64,000 nucleotides of DNA from Ralstonia sp. RRA (GTDB lineage Bacteria > Pseudomonadota > Gammaproteobacteria > Burkholderiales > Burkholderiaceae), in NCBI RefSeq assembly GCF_037023145.1, contig NZ_CP146091.1, positions 2,294,001 to 2,358,000 of the forward strand, written 5' to 3'. Numbering within the stretch: the first letter of the stretch is position 1; every line of letters starts with the position of its first letter. The notes below the pieces were generated by a model, which did not search any database, was not told the origin of the DNA, and saw only the letters and a list, made by a program, of their open reading frames with translations. Made by a program: the position numbers and the translations under genes. This document shows, one piece after another, positions 35,841 to 45,630 of this stretch.

Positions 35841-36340
35841 CCATCCTCACGCTTATCGTCGCGCGCGCCCGCAACGGCGTGATCGGCCGCGACAACACGT
35901 TGCCCTGGCGCCTGCCCGAAGACCTCGCTCACTTCAAGCGCACCACCATGGGCGCGCCCATCGTGATGGGCCGCAAGACGTACGACTCGATCGGCCGACC
36001 GCTGCCGGGTCGTCGCAATATCGTCGTCACGCGCAATGCCAAGCTGGAGCTGCCGGGCTGCGAGATTGCGTATTCGCTGGAAGATGCACAGCGCCTGTGC
36101 GTGGGCGTCGAGCAGATCTTCCTGATCGGTGGCGCGCAGCTGTATGCGGATGCATTGCCGAGCGCAGATCGCCTGATCGTCACCGAGATCGACGCGGACT
36201 TCGAAGGCGATGCGCACTTTCCGGCGCCGGACCCGAAAGTCTGGCACGAGGTTGCACGCGAGACGCACCACGCGGCCGCGCCCAACGATTTCGACTACGC
36301 CTTCGTCACGTACGAACGGCCGCCTTCGGACGATCAGTAA
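35837..36340 (+). CDS. folA: Dihydrofolate reductase
   Basis: NADPH-dependent enzyme that regenerates tetrahydrofolate after ThyA. 167 aa. Visible: the [21 protein letters not shown] active-site loop with Trp and the acidic residue (Glu in PED), [10 protein letters not shown] (NADPH site) and [10 protein letters not shown]. Four-base overlap with thyA shows coupling. Trimethoprim-contact residues look like those of ordinary chromosomal enzymes. A bidirectional terminator follows. Confidence 0.97.
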   Translation: MTILTLIVARARNGVIGRDNTLPWRLPEDLAHFKRTTMGAPIVMGRKTYDSIGRPLPGRRNIVVTRNAKLELPGCEIAYSLEDAQRLCVGVEQIFLIGGAQLYADALPSADRLIVTEIDADFEGDAHFPAPDPKVWHEVARETHHAAAPNDFDYAFVTYERPPSDDQ

Positions 36341-36355
36341 CAAGTCCCAGGCAAG

Positions 36356-36386
36356 AAAAAACGCGCTCAGTTTCGAGCGCGTTTTT
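36356..36386. terminator. Bidirectional terminator between folA and pmbA
   Basis: Stem CGCGCTC (36362-36368) with GAGCGCG (36375-36381), six A before and five T after. Serves convergent folA and pmbA. Confidence 0.9.
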
Positions 36387-36404
36387 CATTTCGGCTACGG
36401 CAAT

Positions 36405-37778
36405 TTACTCGCCCGCAATCGTCATCTGTTCGATCAGGATCGAGCCGGTTTCCTTCGTGCCACGCACCAGCGCATCCGCACCAATCGCGACGATCTGACG
36501 GAACATCTCGCTCAGGTTGCCGGCAATGGTGATCTCTTCCACCGGGTACTGGATCACGCCGTTCTCGACCCAGTAGCCCGACGCGCCGCGCGAGTAATCG
36601 CCCGTCACGTAGTTGACGCCTTGGCCCATCAGCTCGGTCACCAGCAGGCCCGTGCCCATGCGGCGCAGCATGCCGGCAAAGTCGTCTTCGGGCTTCGTCT
36701 TGTCGGAGAGCAACGTCAGATTGTGCGAGCCACCCGCGTTGCCGGTGGTCTGCATGCCGAGCTTGCGCGCGGAATACGTCGACAGGAAGTAGCCCTCCAC
36801 CACACCGTTCTTGACCACATCGCGACGCTGCGTGCGTACGCCTTCTTCATCGAACGGCGCGCTACCCATGCCCCCCAACACGTGCGGGTCTTCCTTGATC
36901 TGCACGTGCGGCGCGAAGACTTCCTTGCCCAGCGTATCGAGCAGGAAGGTCGACTTGCGATACAGCGCGCCACCCGACACCGCCTGCACAAACGCACCCA
37001 GCAGGCCCGCAGCCAGCGGCGCCTCGAACAGCACCGGGCACTTGCGCGTGGTCAGGCGGCGTGCGGACAGACGGGCAAGCGCACGCTCGGCGGCGTACTT
37101 GCCGATCGCTTCCGGCGCCGCCAGATCCTTGGGCGAACGCTTGGACGAGTACCAGTCATCGCGCTGCATATGCGCGCCCGACCCCGCAATCGGCGCGGCC
37201 GAAATGAAGTGACGCGAATACGGGTAGCCGCCCATGAACCCGCGCGACGTCGCCAGGACGAAGTGCGAATGCTGGGCGGAAATGCTCGAGCCATCGCTGT
37301 TGCGGATTTTGGGGCTCACGGCAAAGGCGGCAGCTTCCGCAGCGCGGGCGATTTCAACGGCGGCTTCCGCGTCGATCGTCCACGGGTGATAGAGCTGCAT
37401 GTCCTGCGGATGCTTCTCCAGCAGTTCCTCCTCGGCCAAGCCGGCGCAATCGTCGTCCGCCGTGAAGCGCGCGATGTTGTAGGCGGCCTCGACCGTGGAG
37501 CGCAGCGCCGCCGGCGAGAAATCCGACGTGCTGGCGTTGCCGCGCTTCTTGCCCAGCATGACCGTCACGCCGACGATCTTGTCGCGGTTTTGTTCGATGG
37601 TCTCGATCTCGCCCTTGCGCACCGTGACCGACAGGCCCTGGCCTTCGGAGATTTCCGTCGCGGCATCGGTGGCACCGAGTTCGCGCGCGACGCGCAGCAC
37701 ATCGCGGGCCATCTCTTCGAGCTGTTCGCGGCGGTAGGCAAACACAGTGTCAGTCTTGGAATCGAGCGTTTGAGACAT
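36405..37778 (-). CDS. pmbA: Metalloprotease PmbA/TldE
   Basis: A 457-aa TldE-type subunit that works with TldD to process modified peptides and to degrade the CcdA antitoxin in E. coli. The N-terminal domain has ATDAATEISEGQGLSVTVRKGEIETIEQNRD, typical of PmbA, and the C-terminal half has GNAGGSHNLTL and GASGYWVENGVIQYPVEEITIAGNL. As expected for TldE it lacks the HEXXXH zinc motif that TldD supplies. The start MSQTLDSKTD at 37778 is chosen over a TTG two codons earlier. It is divergent from darP, with an 81-bp gap; tldD is not in the window. Confidence 0.93.
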   Translation of the reverse strand: MSQTLDSKTDTVFAYRREQLEEMARDVLRVARELGATDAATEISEGQGLSVTVRKGEIETIEQNRDKIVGVTVMLGKKRGNASTSDFSPAALRSTVEAAYNIARFTADDDCAGLAEEELLEKHPQDMQLYHPWTIDAEAAVEIARAAEAAAFAVSPKIRNSDGSSISAQHSHFVLATSRGFMGGYPYSRHFISAAPIAGSGAHMQRDDWYSSKRSPKDLAAPEAIGKYAAERALARLSARRLTTRKCPVLFEAPLAAGLLGAFVQAVSGGALYRKSTFLLDTLGKEVFAPHVQIKEDPHVLGGMGSAPFDEEGVRTQRRDVVKNGVVEGYFLSTYSARKLGMQTTGNAGGSHNLTLLSDKTKPEDDFAGMLRRMGTGLLVTELMGQGVNYVTGDYSRGASGYWVENGVIQYPVEEITIAGNLSEMFRQIVAIGADALVRGTKETGSILIEQMTIAGE

Positions 37779-37859
37779 AGGCAATCAAGGGGGGAAAACG
37801 GGCCGCGATTTTGGCACAAGCGGCGGAAGCGCCCATCATAGCAAGATACAATGCGCGCC

Positions 37860-38474
37860 ATGAGCCGAGCATCCCGACACAACCCCACGTATCTGCAACC
37901 CATCGTGCGCCTGGACATTGGTGACGAGGACGATCCGGATACGCCCAAGAGCAAATCGCAGCGCAAGCGCGAGGTGAACGCCTTGCAGGATCTGGGCACC
38001 GCCCTGGAAGCGCTGCCCAAGGACAAACTCGCCAAGGTGCCGCTGCCCGAAAAGCTGGTCGACGCCCTGCGCGAAGCCAAGCGCACCACCGCGCACGAAG
38101 GCAAGCGCCGCCAGATGCAGTACATCGGCAAGCTGATGCGCGCCCTGACCGACGAAGAAGTCGAAGCCATCCGCCGCGTGATGGCCTCCTTCGTGGGCGC
38201 CTCCAAGGCGGAAACCGCGCGTCTGCACGCCATCGAACGCTGGCGCGACCGCCTGATCGCAAGTGACGATGCCGTCACCGAGTTCATTGCCACGCACCCC
38301 GACACCGACGTCCAGGCCCTGCGTACGCTGGTGCGCAATGCGCGCAAGGAAGCGCAATTGGCCAAGCCGCCCAAGTCGTCGCGCGAGATTTTCCAGATGG
38401 TCAAGCAGGCCCTGGATGGCAATGCCCGTGACGACGACGCCGATCAACCCGAAGCCGAAGACGACGAAGCATGA
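37860..38474 (+). CDS. darP: Ribosome maturation factor DarP/YjgA (DUF615)
   Basis: A 204-aa (207 from an in-frame ATG at 37851) charged, helical protein of the YjgA family, which binds late 50S precursors and helps peptidyl-transferase-centre maturation. The family core is seen: [38 protein letters not shown], and [11 protein letters not shown]. In E. coli and here it is divergent from pmbA, a conserved pairing. It overlaps mog by 4 nt (ATGA), so both are translated from one mRNA. The acidic C-terminal tail is usual for the group. Confidence 0.92.
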   Translation: MSRASRHNPTYLQPIVRLDIGDEDDPDTPKSKSQRKREVNALQDLGTALEALPKDKLAKVPLPEKLVDALREAKRTTAHEGKRRQMQYIGKLMRALTDEEVEAIRRVMASFVGASKAETARLHAIERWRDRLIASDDAVTEFIATHPDTDVQALRTLVRNARKEAQLAKPPKSSREIFQMVKQALDGNARDDDADQPEAEDDEA

Positions 38475-39109
38475 CCGCATCCGCCCCGATCACCCGCCGC
38501 CATCCCGACGAACTGATCGTCGGCTTTGTGTCGATTTCGGACCGCGCCTCGGCCGGCACGTATCAGGATGAAGGGATTCCGGCGCTGCGCGACTGGTTTG
38601 GCGCCGCGCTGTCGTCGCCGTGGCAAGGGGTGGAGCGCCTGATTCCGGATGACCAGGCCACAATTGCCGAAACGCTGATCGACCTGGTCGACCATGCCGG
38701 CTGCGACTTGGTGCTCACCACCGGCGGCACCGGCCCGACGCGCCGCGATGTGACGCCCGAGGCCACGTTGGCCGTCGCCACCAAGGAAATGCCCGGCTTT
38801 GGCGAGCAAATGCGCCAGATCAGCCTGCATTTCGTGCCGACGGCGATTTTGTCGCGCCAGGTGGCGGTGATTCGCGAAACGCCGTCACGCGCCGCGTTGA
38901 TCATCAACCTGCCCGGTCAGCCGCGCGCCATCAAGGAAACGCTGGAAGGCCTGAAAGATGTGGAAGGCCACGCCACGGTGCCGGGCATCTTTGCGGCCGT
39001 GCCGTATTGCATCGACCTGATCGGCGGCCCGTACATCGAAACGAATGACAGCGTGGTCAAGGCCTGGCGGCCCAAGCACGCTGTCCGTGCAAAGCCGCTG
39101 CAGGCCTAG
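38471..39109 (+). CDS. mog: Molybdopterin adenylyltransferase
   Basis: Activates molybdopterin with ATP to adenylyl-MPT before molybdate insertion. 212 aa. The MoCF fold signature is plain: [42 protein letters not shown] (the MPT-binding GGTG loop) and [14 protein letters not shown]. It overlaps darP by 4 nt. No other molybdenum cofactor gene is adjacent, so the pairing with a ribosome factor is one of convenience rather than pathway. Confidence 0.95.
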   Translation: MTASAPITRRHPDELIVGFVSISDRASAGTYQDEGIPALRDWFGAALSSPWQGVERLIPDDQATIAETLIDLVDHAGCDLVLTTGGTGPTRRDVTPEATLAVATKEMPGFGEQMRQISLHFVPTAILSRQVAVIRETPSRAALIINLPGQPRAIKETLEGLKDVEGHATVPGIFAAVPYCIDLIGGPYIETNDSVVKAWRPKHAVRAKPLQA

Positions 39110-39115
39110 GAACGA

Positions 39116-39763
39116 TTACGGAGCGACCGAAGATGCCAGCGCTTCGGCGTCCGGCGTCTGCGGCACGTCGCGGATGAAGTGCTCGCGGTAGTAGCGCAAC
39201 TCTTCGATCGACTCGATGATGTCTGCGAACGCCGTGTGCCGCTGGTGCTTGGTGAAGCCCTTGGCGATGGCCGGTTGCCAGCGCTTGCACAGCTCCTTGA
39301 GCGTGGAGACGTCCAGGTTGCGGTAGTGAAAATACTCCTCCAGCTTGGGCATGTAGCGCGCCATGAAGCGGCGGTCCTGGCAGATGGAGTTACCGCACAT
39401 CGGCGACTTGCTCTTCGGCACCCACTTCTTGAGGAAAGCCAGCAGTTCGGCTTCCGCTTCCGCTTCCGTGGTGGTCGACGCCTTGACCTTGTCGATCAGG
39501 CCCGAGCGGCCATGCGTGCCCTTGTTCCAGGCGTCCATGCCGTCGAGCAGCTCATCGGACTGATGGATCACCAGCACCGGGCCTTCGGCCAGCACGTTCA
39601 GCTCCGAATCCGTCACCACCACGGCCACTTCGATGATGCGATCGTTCTCGGGGCTCAGGCCGGTCATCTCCATGTCGAGCCAGACCAGGTTGTTGTCGCT
39701 CTTGGCGGCAACACGGTTGGGGGTCGAGGGGGATGCGGCGGACTGGGAAACTGGGGTGCTCAC
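39116..39763 (-). CDS. orn: Oligoribonuclease
   Basis: DEDDh 3'-5' exonuclease that degrades RNA dinucleotides, including pGpG from c-di-GMP breakdown. 215 aa from a GTG start at 39763, which has AAGG 8 nt upstream; the longer frame to 39991 runs over the neighbouring gene's promoter. Exo I is [23 protein letters not shown], Exo II has [19 protein letters not shown], and Exo III has [20 protein letters not shown] with the catalytic His and Asp. The first 24 residues are a non-conserved Ser/Pro-rich lead. Divergent from the M48 protease gene and converging on mog (6-bp gap). Confidence 0.95.
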   Translation of the reverse strand: MSTPVSQSAASPSTPNRVAAKSDNNLVWLDMEMTGLSPENDRIIEVAVVVTDSELNVLAEGPVLVIHQSDELLDGMDAWNKGTHGRSGLIDKVKASTTTEAEAEAELLAFLKKWVPKSKSPMCGNSICQDRRFMARYMPKLEEYFHYRNLDVSTLKELCKRWQPAIAKGFTKHQRHTAFADIIESIEELRYYREHFIRDVPQTPDAEALASSVAP

Positions 39764-39792
39764 GCGAATGCCTTGAGAAAATGACTGAAGGC

Positions 39793-39798
39793 TATAAT
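39793..39798 (+). promoter_or_regulatory. -10 box of the M48 protease-rsgA operon
   Basis: Perfect TATAAT, 39 nt before the protease ATG. A TTGAGA at 39773-39778 is too near (14-nt spacer) to be a good -35. Confidence 0.55.
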
Positions 39799-39836
39799 TT
39801 TCGCATATCTGATAGGTGTTTCCCCGGTTTCCCCAC

Positions 39837-41093
39837 ATGCCCGCCTTTACCGTCGTCTTCCTGATCGCCCTTGTCTTGATGTCCGCCACACGCCTGTGGC
39901 TGGCCGCGCGGCAGATCCGCCACGTGGCACGCCACCGCGACGCCGTGCCCGCACAGTTTGCCGAGTCGATCACGCTGGACATGCACCACAAGGCCGCCGA
40001 CTACACCATCGCCCGCACCCGCCTGGCGATGCTGGAAGTGCCGGTACAAGCCGCCCTGCTCATCGCGCTGACGCTGCTCGGCGGGCTGAACTGGATCAAC
40101 CAAGCATGGCTGGGCGTGTTCGGCCCCGGCTATGCGTATGGCGTGGCGCTCATCGCGTCGGTCATCGTCATCAGCAGCGTGATCGAACTGCCGTTCTCGC
40201 TGTACGCGCAGTTTGTGGTCGAAGAACGCTTCGGCTTCAACCGCATGACGTGGAAGCTCTGGTTCGCTGACAATCTCAAGGGCCTGGCCATCGGCACCGT
40301 GCTGGGCCTGCCTCTGCTGCTGGCCGTCCTGTGGCTGATGGACAAGATGGGCACCTACTGGTGGCTCTACACGTGGATCGTGTGGATGGCCTTCATGCTG
40401 TTCGTGCAGGCTATTTACCCGAACGTCATCGCCCCGCTCTACAACAAGTTCACGCCGCTGCAGGACGAAGAGATGCGCGCCCGCATCGAAGGCCTGCTCA
40501 AGCGCTGCGGCTTCGCCAGCAAGGGCCTGTTCGTCATGGACGGCAGCCGCCGCAGCGCGCACGGCAACGCCTATTTCAGCGGCTTTGGCGCCACCAAGCG
40601 CATCGTCTTCTTCGATACCCTGCTCGCCCGCCTGAACCCGCCCGAAATGGAAGCCGTGCTCGCGCATGAGCTCGGCCACTTCAAGCGCCACCACATCACC
40701 AAGCGCATCGCCGTGACGTTCGTGCTGAGCCTGGGCGCACTGGCGCTGCTCGGCTGGCTGATGACGCGCACGTGGTTCTACCTGGGCCTGGGCGTGGCGC
40801 CCAACCTGTTCTCCGACAACCACGCGCTGGCGCTGATGCTGTTCTTCCTGGTCTTGCCGGTGTTCACATTCTTCGTGTCGCCGGTGGCAAGCCTGTCGTC
40901 GCGCAAGGATGAATACGAAGCCGATGCCTTCGCCGCGCAGCATGCGGATGCGAAGCAGCTCGTCTCCGCACTGGTGAAGCTGTTCCAGGACAACGCATCC
41001 ACGCTCACGCCCGACCCAATCTACTCGACGTTCTACTACTCGCACCCGACAGCGTCGCAGCGCGTGGAACGCCTCGTGCAGGCCGGAGCATGA
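39837..41093 (+). CDS. M48 family membrane zinc metalloprotease (Ste24-like)
   Basis: Integral membrane protease of 418 aa (425 from a GTG at 39816). It has an N-terminal Ste24 membrane region (several helices between about 5 and 210) and the zinc site HELGH (about residues 276-280), with the third ligand Glu in the [12 protein letters not shown] helix. Bacterial members act in membrane-protein quality control rather than CAAX processing; no prenylated substrate is known here. It overlaps rsgA by 4 nt, so the two are translationally coupled. Confidence 0.93.
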   Translation: MPAFTVVFLIALVLMSATRLWLAARQIRHVARHRDAVPAQFAESITLDMHHKAADYTIARTRLAMLEVPVQAALLIALTLLGGLNWINQAWLGVFGPGYAYGVALIASVIVISSVIELPFSLYAQFVVEERFGFNRMTWKLWFADNLKGLAIGTVLGLPLLLAVLWLMDKMGTYWWLYTWIVWMAFMLFVQAIYPNVIAPLYNKFTPLQDEEMRARIEGLLKRCGFASKGLFVMDGSRRSAHGNAYFSGFGATKRIVFFDTLLARLNPPEMEAVLAHELGHFKRHHITKRIAVTFVLSLGALALLGWLMTRTWFYLGLGVAPNLFSDNHALALMLFFLVLPVFTFFVSPVASLSSRKDEYEADAFAAQHADAKQLVSALVKLFQDNASTLTPDPIYSTFYYSHPTASQRVERLVQAGA

Positions 41094-42040
41094 CGCGCGG
41101 CAAACCGGGCCGCACGGGTCAGAAGCAACAGGCCGCAGGAGAACGCGGCCTCGTCATCGCAGCACATGGCCGCCACTACCTCGTTGAACGCGAAGGCGGT
41201 GGCTACCTGCAGTGTTTTCCACGTGGCAAGCGCAGCGAATGCGCGGTTGGCGACCGCGTCGTCTACGAGGCCACCGCTGTCGATCAAGGCGTGGTCGTGC
41301 GCGTGGATGAACGCCGTAACCTGCTGCACCGCTCAGACCAGTTCAAGTCCAAGGTGCTGGCGGCCAACCTGGATCAGGTCATCATCATGCTCGGCACCGA
41401 GCCGAGCTTCTCGGAAGACCTGCTCGGCCGGGCACTGGTGGCTGCCGAATCGCTTGGCATCACGCCGCTGATCCTGCTCAACAAGATCGACCTGACCGCA
41501 CGACTGGAAACGGCTCGCTCGCGTCTGGCGCTGTATCGTGAGCTTGGCTACACGATCGTGGAGTTGACGGTGCATGGCGCGCCGGAAGCTGCGCATGCTG
41601 CGCTGGAACCGCATGTGGCGGGGCGTGCCTCGATCCTGATCGGGCAGTCGGGCATGGGCAAGTCGTCGCTGTTGAATCTGCTGATTCCGGGTGTCGATGC
41701 GCAGACGCGCGAGATCTCAGAGAAGCTCGATTCCGGCAAGCACACGACCACGTTTACGCGGCTCTATTACCTGCCGGCTGACTGGGGCCAGGGCGGCGTG
41801 CTGATCGACTCGCCGGGCTTCCAGGAATTCGGCCTGCACCACCTGAGCGAAGGCATGCTGGAGCGCGCCTTCCCTGAGTTCCGACCGCGCCTGACCGAGT
41901 GCCGCTTTTATAACTGCCGCCACCTACAGGAACCCGGCTGTGGCATTCTGGAAGGCGTGGCCTGCGGCAAGATCGATCCGCGTCGGCACCAACTCTACGC
42001 GCAACTGCTGCACGAATCGGAGCAACAGAAGCCCTGGTAA
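41090..42040 (+). CDS. rsgA: Ribosome small-subunit-dependent GTPase A
   Basis: Circularly permuted GTPase that checks late 30S assembly. 316 aa. Order: OB-fold (about 20-85), then G4 NKIDL, G1 [11 protein letters not shown]2-like region with TFTRLYYL, G3 [10 protein letters not shown]; the G4-G1-G3 order is the hallmark. The C-terminal zinc-binding motif is seen in [17 protein letters not shown] (Cys, Cys, His, Cys). ATGA overlap with the M48 protease gene. A 119-bp inverted-repeat element follows 17 nt after its stop. Confidence 0.96.
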   Translation: MTRGKPGRTGQKQQAAGERGLVIAAHGRHYLVEREGGGYLQCFPRGKRSECAVGDRVVYEATAVDQGVVVRVDERRNLLHRSDQFKSKVLAANLDQVIIMLGTEPSFSEDLLGRALVAAESLGITPLILLNKIDLTARLETARSRLALYRELGYTIVELTVHGAPEAAHAALEPHVAGRASILIGQSGMGKSSLLNLLIPGVDAQTREISEKLDSGKHTTTFTRLYYLPADWGQGGVLIDSPGFQEFGLHHLSEGMLERAFPEFRPRLTECRFYNCRHLQEPGCGILEGVACGKIDPRRHQLYAQLLHESEQQKPW

Positions 42041-42057
42041 GGCCGCATCAACGTTAG

Positions 42058-42176
42058 AACCTGTTCACGATCCGTAGCGAGCGGGCCGAGGTTGGCTCGA
42101 GAAGCACAGCCGTACAAGGGTACGGCGAGCATCGCAGAGACAAGATCGGGCCGCGCAGTAGGATCGTGAGCAGGTT
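42058..42176. repeat. 119-bp MITE- or REP-like element with terminal inverted repeats
   Basis: The left end AACCTGTTCACGATCC (42058-42073) and right end GGATCGTGAGCAGGTT (42161-42176) are inverted copies with 15 of 16 matches. Inside lies a hairpin GCCGTAC AAGG GTACGGC (42109-42126) and further GC-rich partial palindromes. There is no coding capacity and no obvious target duplication. It fills the gap between rsgA and the DUF2007 gene and may form a large cruciform or act on transcript ends. Copy number in the genome would decide its class. Confidence 0.65.
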
Positions 42177-42192
42177 TTTCGGGGAGGCTGGG

Positions 42193-42507
42193 ATGAAGCT
42201 GTTGATCAGCAGTCCATCGCTCGGCATGGCGGCGCACTGGCAAAACGTGCTGTCCGCCGCAGGCATCCGCACCGAGCTGCGCAACATCTATCTGAGCAGC
42301 GTTGCAGGCGACGTTCCTCCGCAGGATTGCGCGGCGCAAGTCTGGCTAGTGAATCCGGAGCAGGAAGCGCAGGCACAGACGCTGCTCGATCAGGCCCGTC
42401 ATCCGCCGACGGGCCCGGCTTGGCGCTGCGTACATTGCGGGGAGATGCACGAGCCGCAGTTCGCCCAATGTTGGCGCTGCGGCAAGGATCGTGAAGACGC
42501 CGCCTGA
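42193..42507 (+). CDS. DUF2007-type protein with C-terminal zinc ribbon
   Basis: A 104-aa soluble protein. The start MKLLISSPSLGMAAHWQNVLSAAGI follows a strong GGGGAGG 5 nt upstream. The N-terminal half has the small alpha-beta fold of DUF2007 (putative signal transducer, PII-like), with an RTELRN segment and AQVWLVNPEQEAQAQTLL. The C-terminus adds a zinc ribbon, CVHCGE...CWRCGKD (two CXXC pairs about 15 residues apart). Function is not known. The inverted-repeat element ends 16 nt before it. Confidence 0.85.
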   Translation: MKLLISSPSLGMAAHWQNVLSAAGIRTELRNIYLSSVAGDVPPQDCAAQVWLVNPEQEAQAQTLLDQARHPPTGPAWRCVHCGEMHEPQFAQCWRCGKDREDAA

Positions 42508-42534
42508 CAGCGGCGTATCAATAAGGCCTGCGGA

Positions 42535-43476
42535 TCAGCCCAGCCACACGGCGATCGACAGCATCGCCAGCAGCAGCATCCACAGCACCACCGCGCGCCA
42601 CACCAGCCCCACGGCCGACTGCAGCGTACGCACGGTGGGCTCCTGCCCCACTTCCATCGGATAGGCACCGTCCTCATCGGCGATGCTCTCGGCCGAATCG
42701 CGTTGCGCGATCGGCGTACCCAGGCGCACGCCCAGCGCACCTCCGCCGGCCGCCAGCAGAATGCCATTGACCTCGTCGCTCCACTTGGCGGCGCGGTTGC
42801 GCCAGGCGTACACCGCATCCTCAAAATCGCCGACGATGGCGAAGCCGATGGCCGTCAGACGCGCGGGGATGTAATCGATGATAAAGAACGCCTGGCGCGC
42901 GAACAGGCCCAGCGTCGGGCTGCGCTCCATCGACGGCTCGCTCCAGTGGCGGGCCAGATATTCAGCACCGCGGTAGAGCACCACACCTGCCGGCCCAATC
43001 GGCACGAGGAACCAGAAGAACACGCCAAACACGTGGCGATGCGCCGCAACGATGGCGCTCTCCAGGGTATGGCGAACGATCTCGTTCACAGGCATGTCGG
43101 TCGTATCCAAGCCTGACCATTCATTGAGAAGCAGTCGCGCAGTGACAACGTCATCGCCACGCAGTGCCTCATGAATATCCGTGAAATAGTGGCTGAACTG
43201 GCGGAAACCGAGGGTCAGGTAGACCATCACCACATTCCACAGGAAGGCCAGCCCGATGCTGATCGACGACAGCAGGTAGTGCACCAGCGCCACGACCACC
43301 ACAGCGGGCAGCGTCACCACACACCACGCGAACACGGCATCGCGGCGCTGCCCGGTGTCGAACCATTCTTCCGCCCGTGCAGCCAGGGCACGCACGACGT
43401 CGTAGATCGGGTTGTCCCGGCTGAGCGCACGGAACTGCTCGAGGATCAGCGCGCAGAGTACGGAGAAAAAAGTCAT
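42535..43476 (-). CDS. CobD/CbiB family membrane protein
   Basis: A 313-aa membrane protein with about five helices, matching the CobD/CbiB family, whose best-known members join aminopropanol to adenosylcobyric acid. Visible features: MTFFSVLCALILEQFRAL start, IWNVVMVYLTLGFRQFSHYFTDIHEAL (the conserved HYFTDIxxAL block), the NEIVRHTLESAIVAAHRHVFGVFFWFL stretch and GPAGVVLYRGAEYL. No other cobalamin gene is close, and Ralstonia-type members of this group are usually named only by family; a cobalamin role is therefore not assured. ATG at 43476 is chosen by family start. Confidence 0.82.
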   Translation of the reverse strand: MTFFSVLCALILEQFRALSRDNPIYDVVRALAARAEEWFDTGQRRDAVFAWCVVTLPAVVVVALVHYLLSSISIGLAFLWNVVMVYLTLGFRQFSHYFTDIHEALRGDDVVTARLLLNEWSGLDTTDMPVNEIVRHTLESAIVAAHRHVFGVFFWFLVPIGPAGVVLYRGAEYLARHWSEPSMERSPTLGLFARQAFFIIDYIPARLTAIGFAIVGDFEDAVYAWRNRAAKWSDEVNGILLAAGGGALGVRLGTPIAQRDSAESIADEDGAYPMEVGQEPTVRTLQSAVGLVWRAVVLWMLLLAMLSIAVWLG

Positions 43477-43572
43477 TGGAGAAGCGTTGCGAAGGCGTGC
43501 ATCACGCCATGAATACGATGTGCAAGACGATAGCACACGGCGTGCGCGCAACAGCGCACAGTGACGCGTACG

Positions 43573-44256
43573 CTACGCCGCCAGCAAGTGATACAGGTTG
43601 CGCAGCATGCCCGCTGTCGCACCCCAGATGAAGTGGTAGCCGCCGTCAGCCTTGCGATATGGCATCGCGTAAAAACGACGCACGCGATCATCCCAGCGCA
43701 ACTCACGCACTTCGTGATTGGCCGGGTCCATCAGGAACGCGAGCGGTACCTCGAACACCTCGGCCACTTCGCTTGGGTCCGGATGCAGCGTGAAGTCGGG
43801 CGTCAGCAGCCCGACAATGGGGCTCACATGAAAGCCCGTGCCAGTGATGTAGTCCGGCAACTCGCCAATCACATCGATGTGCTCGGCGCCGATGCCCACC
43901 TCTTCCATCGTTTCGCGCAGCGCGGTCTCGACGGGATCACGATCGATGGCCTCGCGACCGCCGCCCGGAAAGCTGATCTGCCCGGCATGCTGGCTCAGCG
44001 AAGCATTGCGCTGCGTCAGCAGCACCGTCAAACCACCCTCGCGCTGCACCAGCGGCACCAACACGGCCGCCTCACGCAATTTGAGGGAGACGTCAATCAG
44101 GCGGGACTCATCCGTGTGCTCGGGCTCCCAGGCCGGCTGCGCGCGCAACCGTTCGCGCACGAAATCGGCAGACAACTGCGCTGCCCCGAGCGCCGGCAGC
44201 GATGCCGAGGGAGGCATCACCGGCAACTGCTCGGGATCGAACACGGGACGGCGCAT
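43573..44256 (-). CDS. CoA pyrophosphatase-type Nudix hydrolase (NudL-like)
   Basis: A 227-aa Nudix hydrolase that would split CoA to 3',5'-ADP and phosphopantetheine. The CoA-type upstream motif LLTQRNASLSQHAGQISFPGG joins the Nudix box, GGREAIDRDPVETALRETMEEVGI, which holds the REXXEE metal ligands. C-terminal TGFHVSPIVGLL and FLMDPANH are family-like. Start is uncertain: ATG at 44256 (MRRPVFDPEQL) or GTG at 44289; neither has a strong ribosome site. It lies just downstream of the rplS terminator on the same strand. Confidence 0.9.
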   Translation of the reverse strand: MRRPVFDPEQLPVMPPSASLPALGAAQLSADFVRERLRAQPAWEPEHTDESRLIDVSLKLREAAVLVPLVQREGGLTVLLTQRNASLSQHAGQISFPGGGREAIDRDPVETALRETMEEVGIGAEHIDVIGELPDYITGTGFHVSPIVGLLTPDFTLHPDPSEVAEVFEVPLAFLMDPANHEVRELRWDDRVRRFYAMPYRKADGGYHFIWGATAGMLRNLYHLLAA

Positions 44257-44317
44257 GGTGGGGCGTGTGTTGGTAGGCAGAAGACTCACGTGGGGACAAT
44301 CTTCCGCCCCAAAAGAG

Positions 44318-44343
44318 AAAAAAGGCACCCGAAGGTGCCTTTT
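44318..44343 (-). terminator. Rho-independent terminator of the rpsP-rimM-trmD-rplS operon
   Basis: On the minus strand GGCACC TTCG GGTGCC gives a stem with the extra-stable UUCG loop, followed by TTTTTTCTCTTTT. It lies 16 nt past the rplS stop. Confidence 0.92.
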
Positions 44344-44358
44344 CGCAACGCGCGCAGA

Positions 44359-44745
44359 TTACTCCGCAGCGGCTTCCTTGCGCTTGAAGGTCAGCTTCTC
44401 CTTGATGCGTGCCGACTTGCCCGAGCGTTGGCGCAGGTAGTACAGCTTCGCACGGCGCACATCACCGCGACGCTTCACTTCGATGCTGGCCAGCAGCGGC
44501 GAGTACAGCTGGAACGTACGCTCCACGCCTTCGCCCGAAGAGATCTTGCGAACGATGAACGACGAATTCAGGCCACGATTGCGCTTGGCAATCACGACAC
44601 CTTCATACGCCTGCACACGCTTGCGGTTGCCTTCAACGACGTTCACGTTGACGATCACGGTGTCGCCAGGGGCGAACGGGGGGATCGTCTTGTTGGCCGT
44701 CAGGCGCTTGATTTCTTCCTGCTCGATTTGCTCGATGAGATTCAT
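44359..44745 (-). CDS. rplS: 50S ribosomal protein L19
   Basis: 128-aa protein at the 30S-50S interface. Start [15 protein letters not shown] at 44745 follows AAGGAG 8 nt upstream; the longer frame is not part of the protein. Motifs: [50 protein letters not shown] and the C-terminal [20 protein letters not shown]. Last gene of the conserved rpsP operon, 73 nt after trmD. Confidence 0.98.
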   Translation of the reverse strand: MNLIEQIEQEEIKRLTANKTIPPFAPGDTVIVNVNVVEGNRKRVQAYEGVVIAKRNRGLNSSFIVRKISSGEGVERTFQLYSPLLASIEVKRRGDVRRAKLYYLRQRSGKSARIKEKLTFKRKEAAAE

Positions 44746-44818
44746 CTTTTTCTCCTTGACCATCATGCCGGCGTTTTGCCTGGTCAATTGACCGTGGCCC
44801 CGGTAGAGGATGGGAACA

Positions 44819-45607
44819 TCACTTGGTCGAGGCTCCCGGTGTGGAAGCTTCCGACCCCTTTGCCGTCGTCGCCGCGGCAGCGAGGAACACCTCATCGCTG
44901 CGGGACAACAAACCTTGCTTGCGCGCCGCCTCGATCAGATCGGGGCGCTTGCGCATCGTATTCAACAGCGCCTGCTGGCGGCGCCACTTCTCAATCTCGG
45001 CATGGTGGCCGCCCAGCAGCACATCGGGCACACGCACGCCTTCGTACTCTTCCGGCCGCGTGTAATGCGCGCAGTCCAGCAAGCCGTTGACGAAGCTGTC
45101 TTGCACCGCCGACTGCGCATCGCCCAGCACGCCGGGCAACTGCCGCACCACCGCGTCGATGATGGCCATTGCAGCGAGCTCACCACCGGAGAGGACGAAA
45201 TCGCCAAGGCTGATTTCTTCATCCACGCGACGGTCGACCAAACGCTGATCAATCGCCTCGTAGCGCCCGCACAGCAGCGTGAGCGCCGGCAACTGCGCCA
45301 GCTCCATTACTCGCTTGTGTGTAAGCGGTTTGCCCTGCGGCGAGAGCAGCACCACATGCGATGCTGCGGGCACCTGCGCCTCGCGAATCGCATCCAGCGC
45401 CGCTTCCAGCGGTTTGGCCAACATCACCATGCCGGGGCCACCGCCGTAAGGCCGGTCGTCCACGGTACGGTAGTTATCCGTCGTGAAGTCGCGTGGGTTC
45501 CAGGTGCGCAACGTGTACACCTGCTGCTTGGCTGCGCGGCTGGTGATACCCCAGTCCGTCAGCGCCCGGAACATGTCCGGAAACAGCGAGACGACGTCGA
45601 ACTGCAT
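44819..45607 (-). CDS. trmD: tRNA (guanine-37-N1) methyltransferase
   Basis: SPOUT-class enzyme that methylates G37 next to the anticodon and prevents +1 frameshifts. 262 aa. The N-terminus [20 protein letters not shown] and the [10 protein letters not shown] motif are typical; the trefoil-knot SAM site is seen in [29 protein letters not shown] and [15 protein letters not shown] choose the ATG at 45607 with GGAG 9 nt before it; an in-frame ATG at 45628 lies 2 nt past the rimM stop. Some of the C-terminus ([20 protein letters not shown]) is low-complexity and not conserved. Confidence 0.97.
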   Translation of the reverse strand: MQFDVVSLFPDMFRALTDWGITSRAAKQQVYTLRTWNPRDFTTDNYRTVDDRPYGGGPGMVMLAKPLEAALDAIREAQVPAASHVVLLSPQGKPLTHKRVMELAQLPALTLLCGRYEAIDQRLVDRRVDEEISLGDFVLSGGELAAMAIIDAVVRQLPGVLGDAQSAVQDSFVNGLLDCAHYTRPEEYEGVRVPDVLLGGHHAEIEKWRRQQALLNTMRKRPDLIEAARKQGLLSRSDEVFLAAAATTAKGSEASTPGASTK

Positions 45608-45630
45608 CGCCGAATTCTCCGGCCGCATGT

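Noticed and set aside
42058..42176. Insertion sequence
   Set aside because: Only 119 bp and no transposase frame; kept as a small inverted-repeat element instead.
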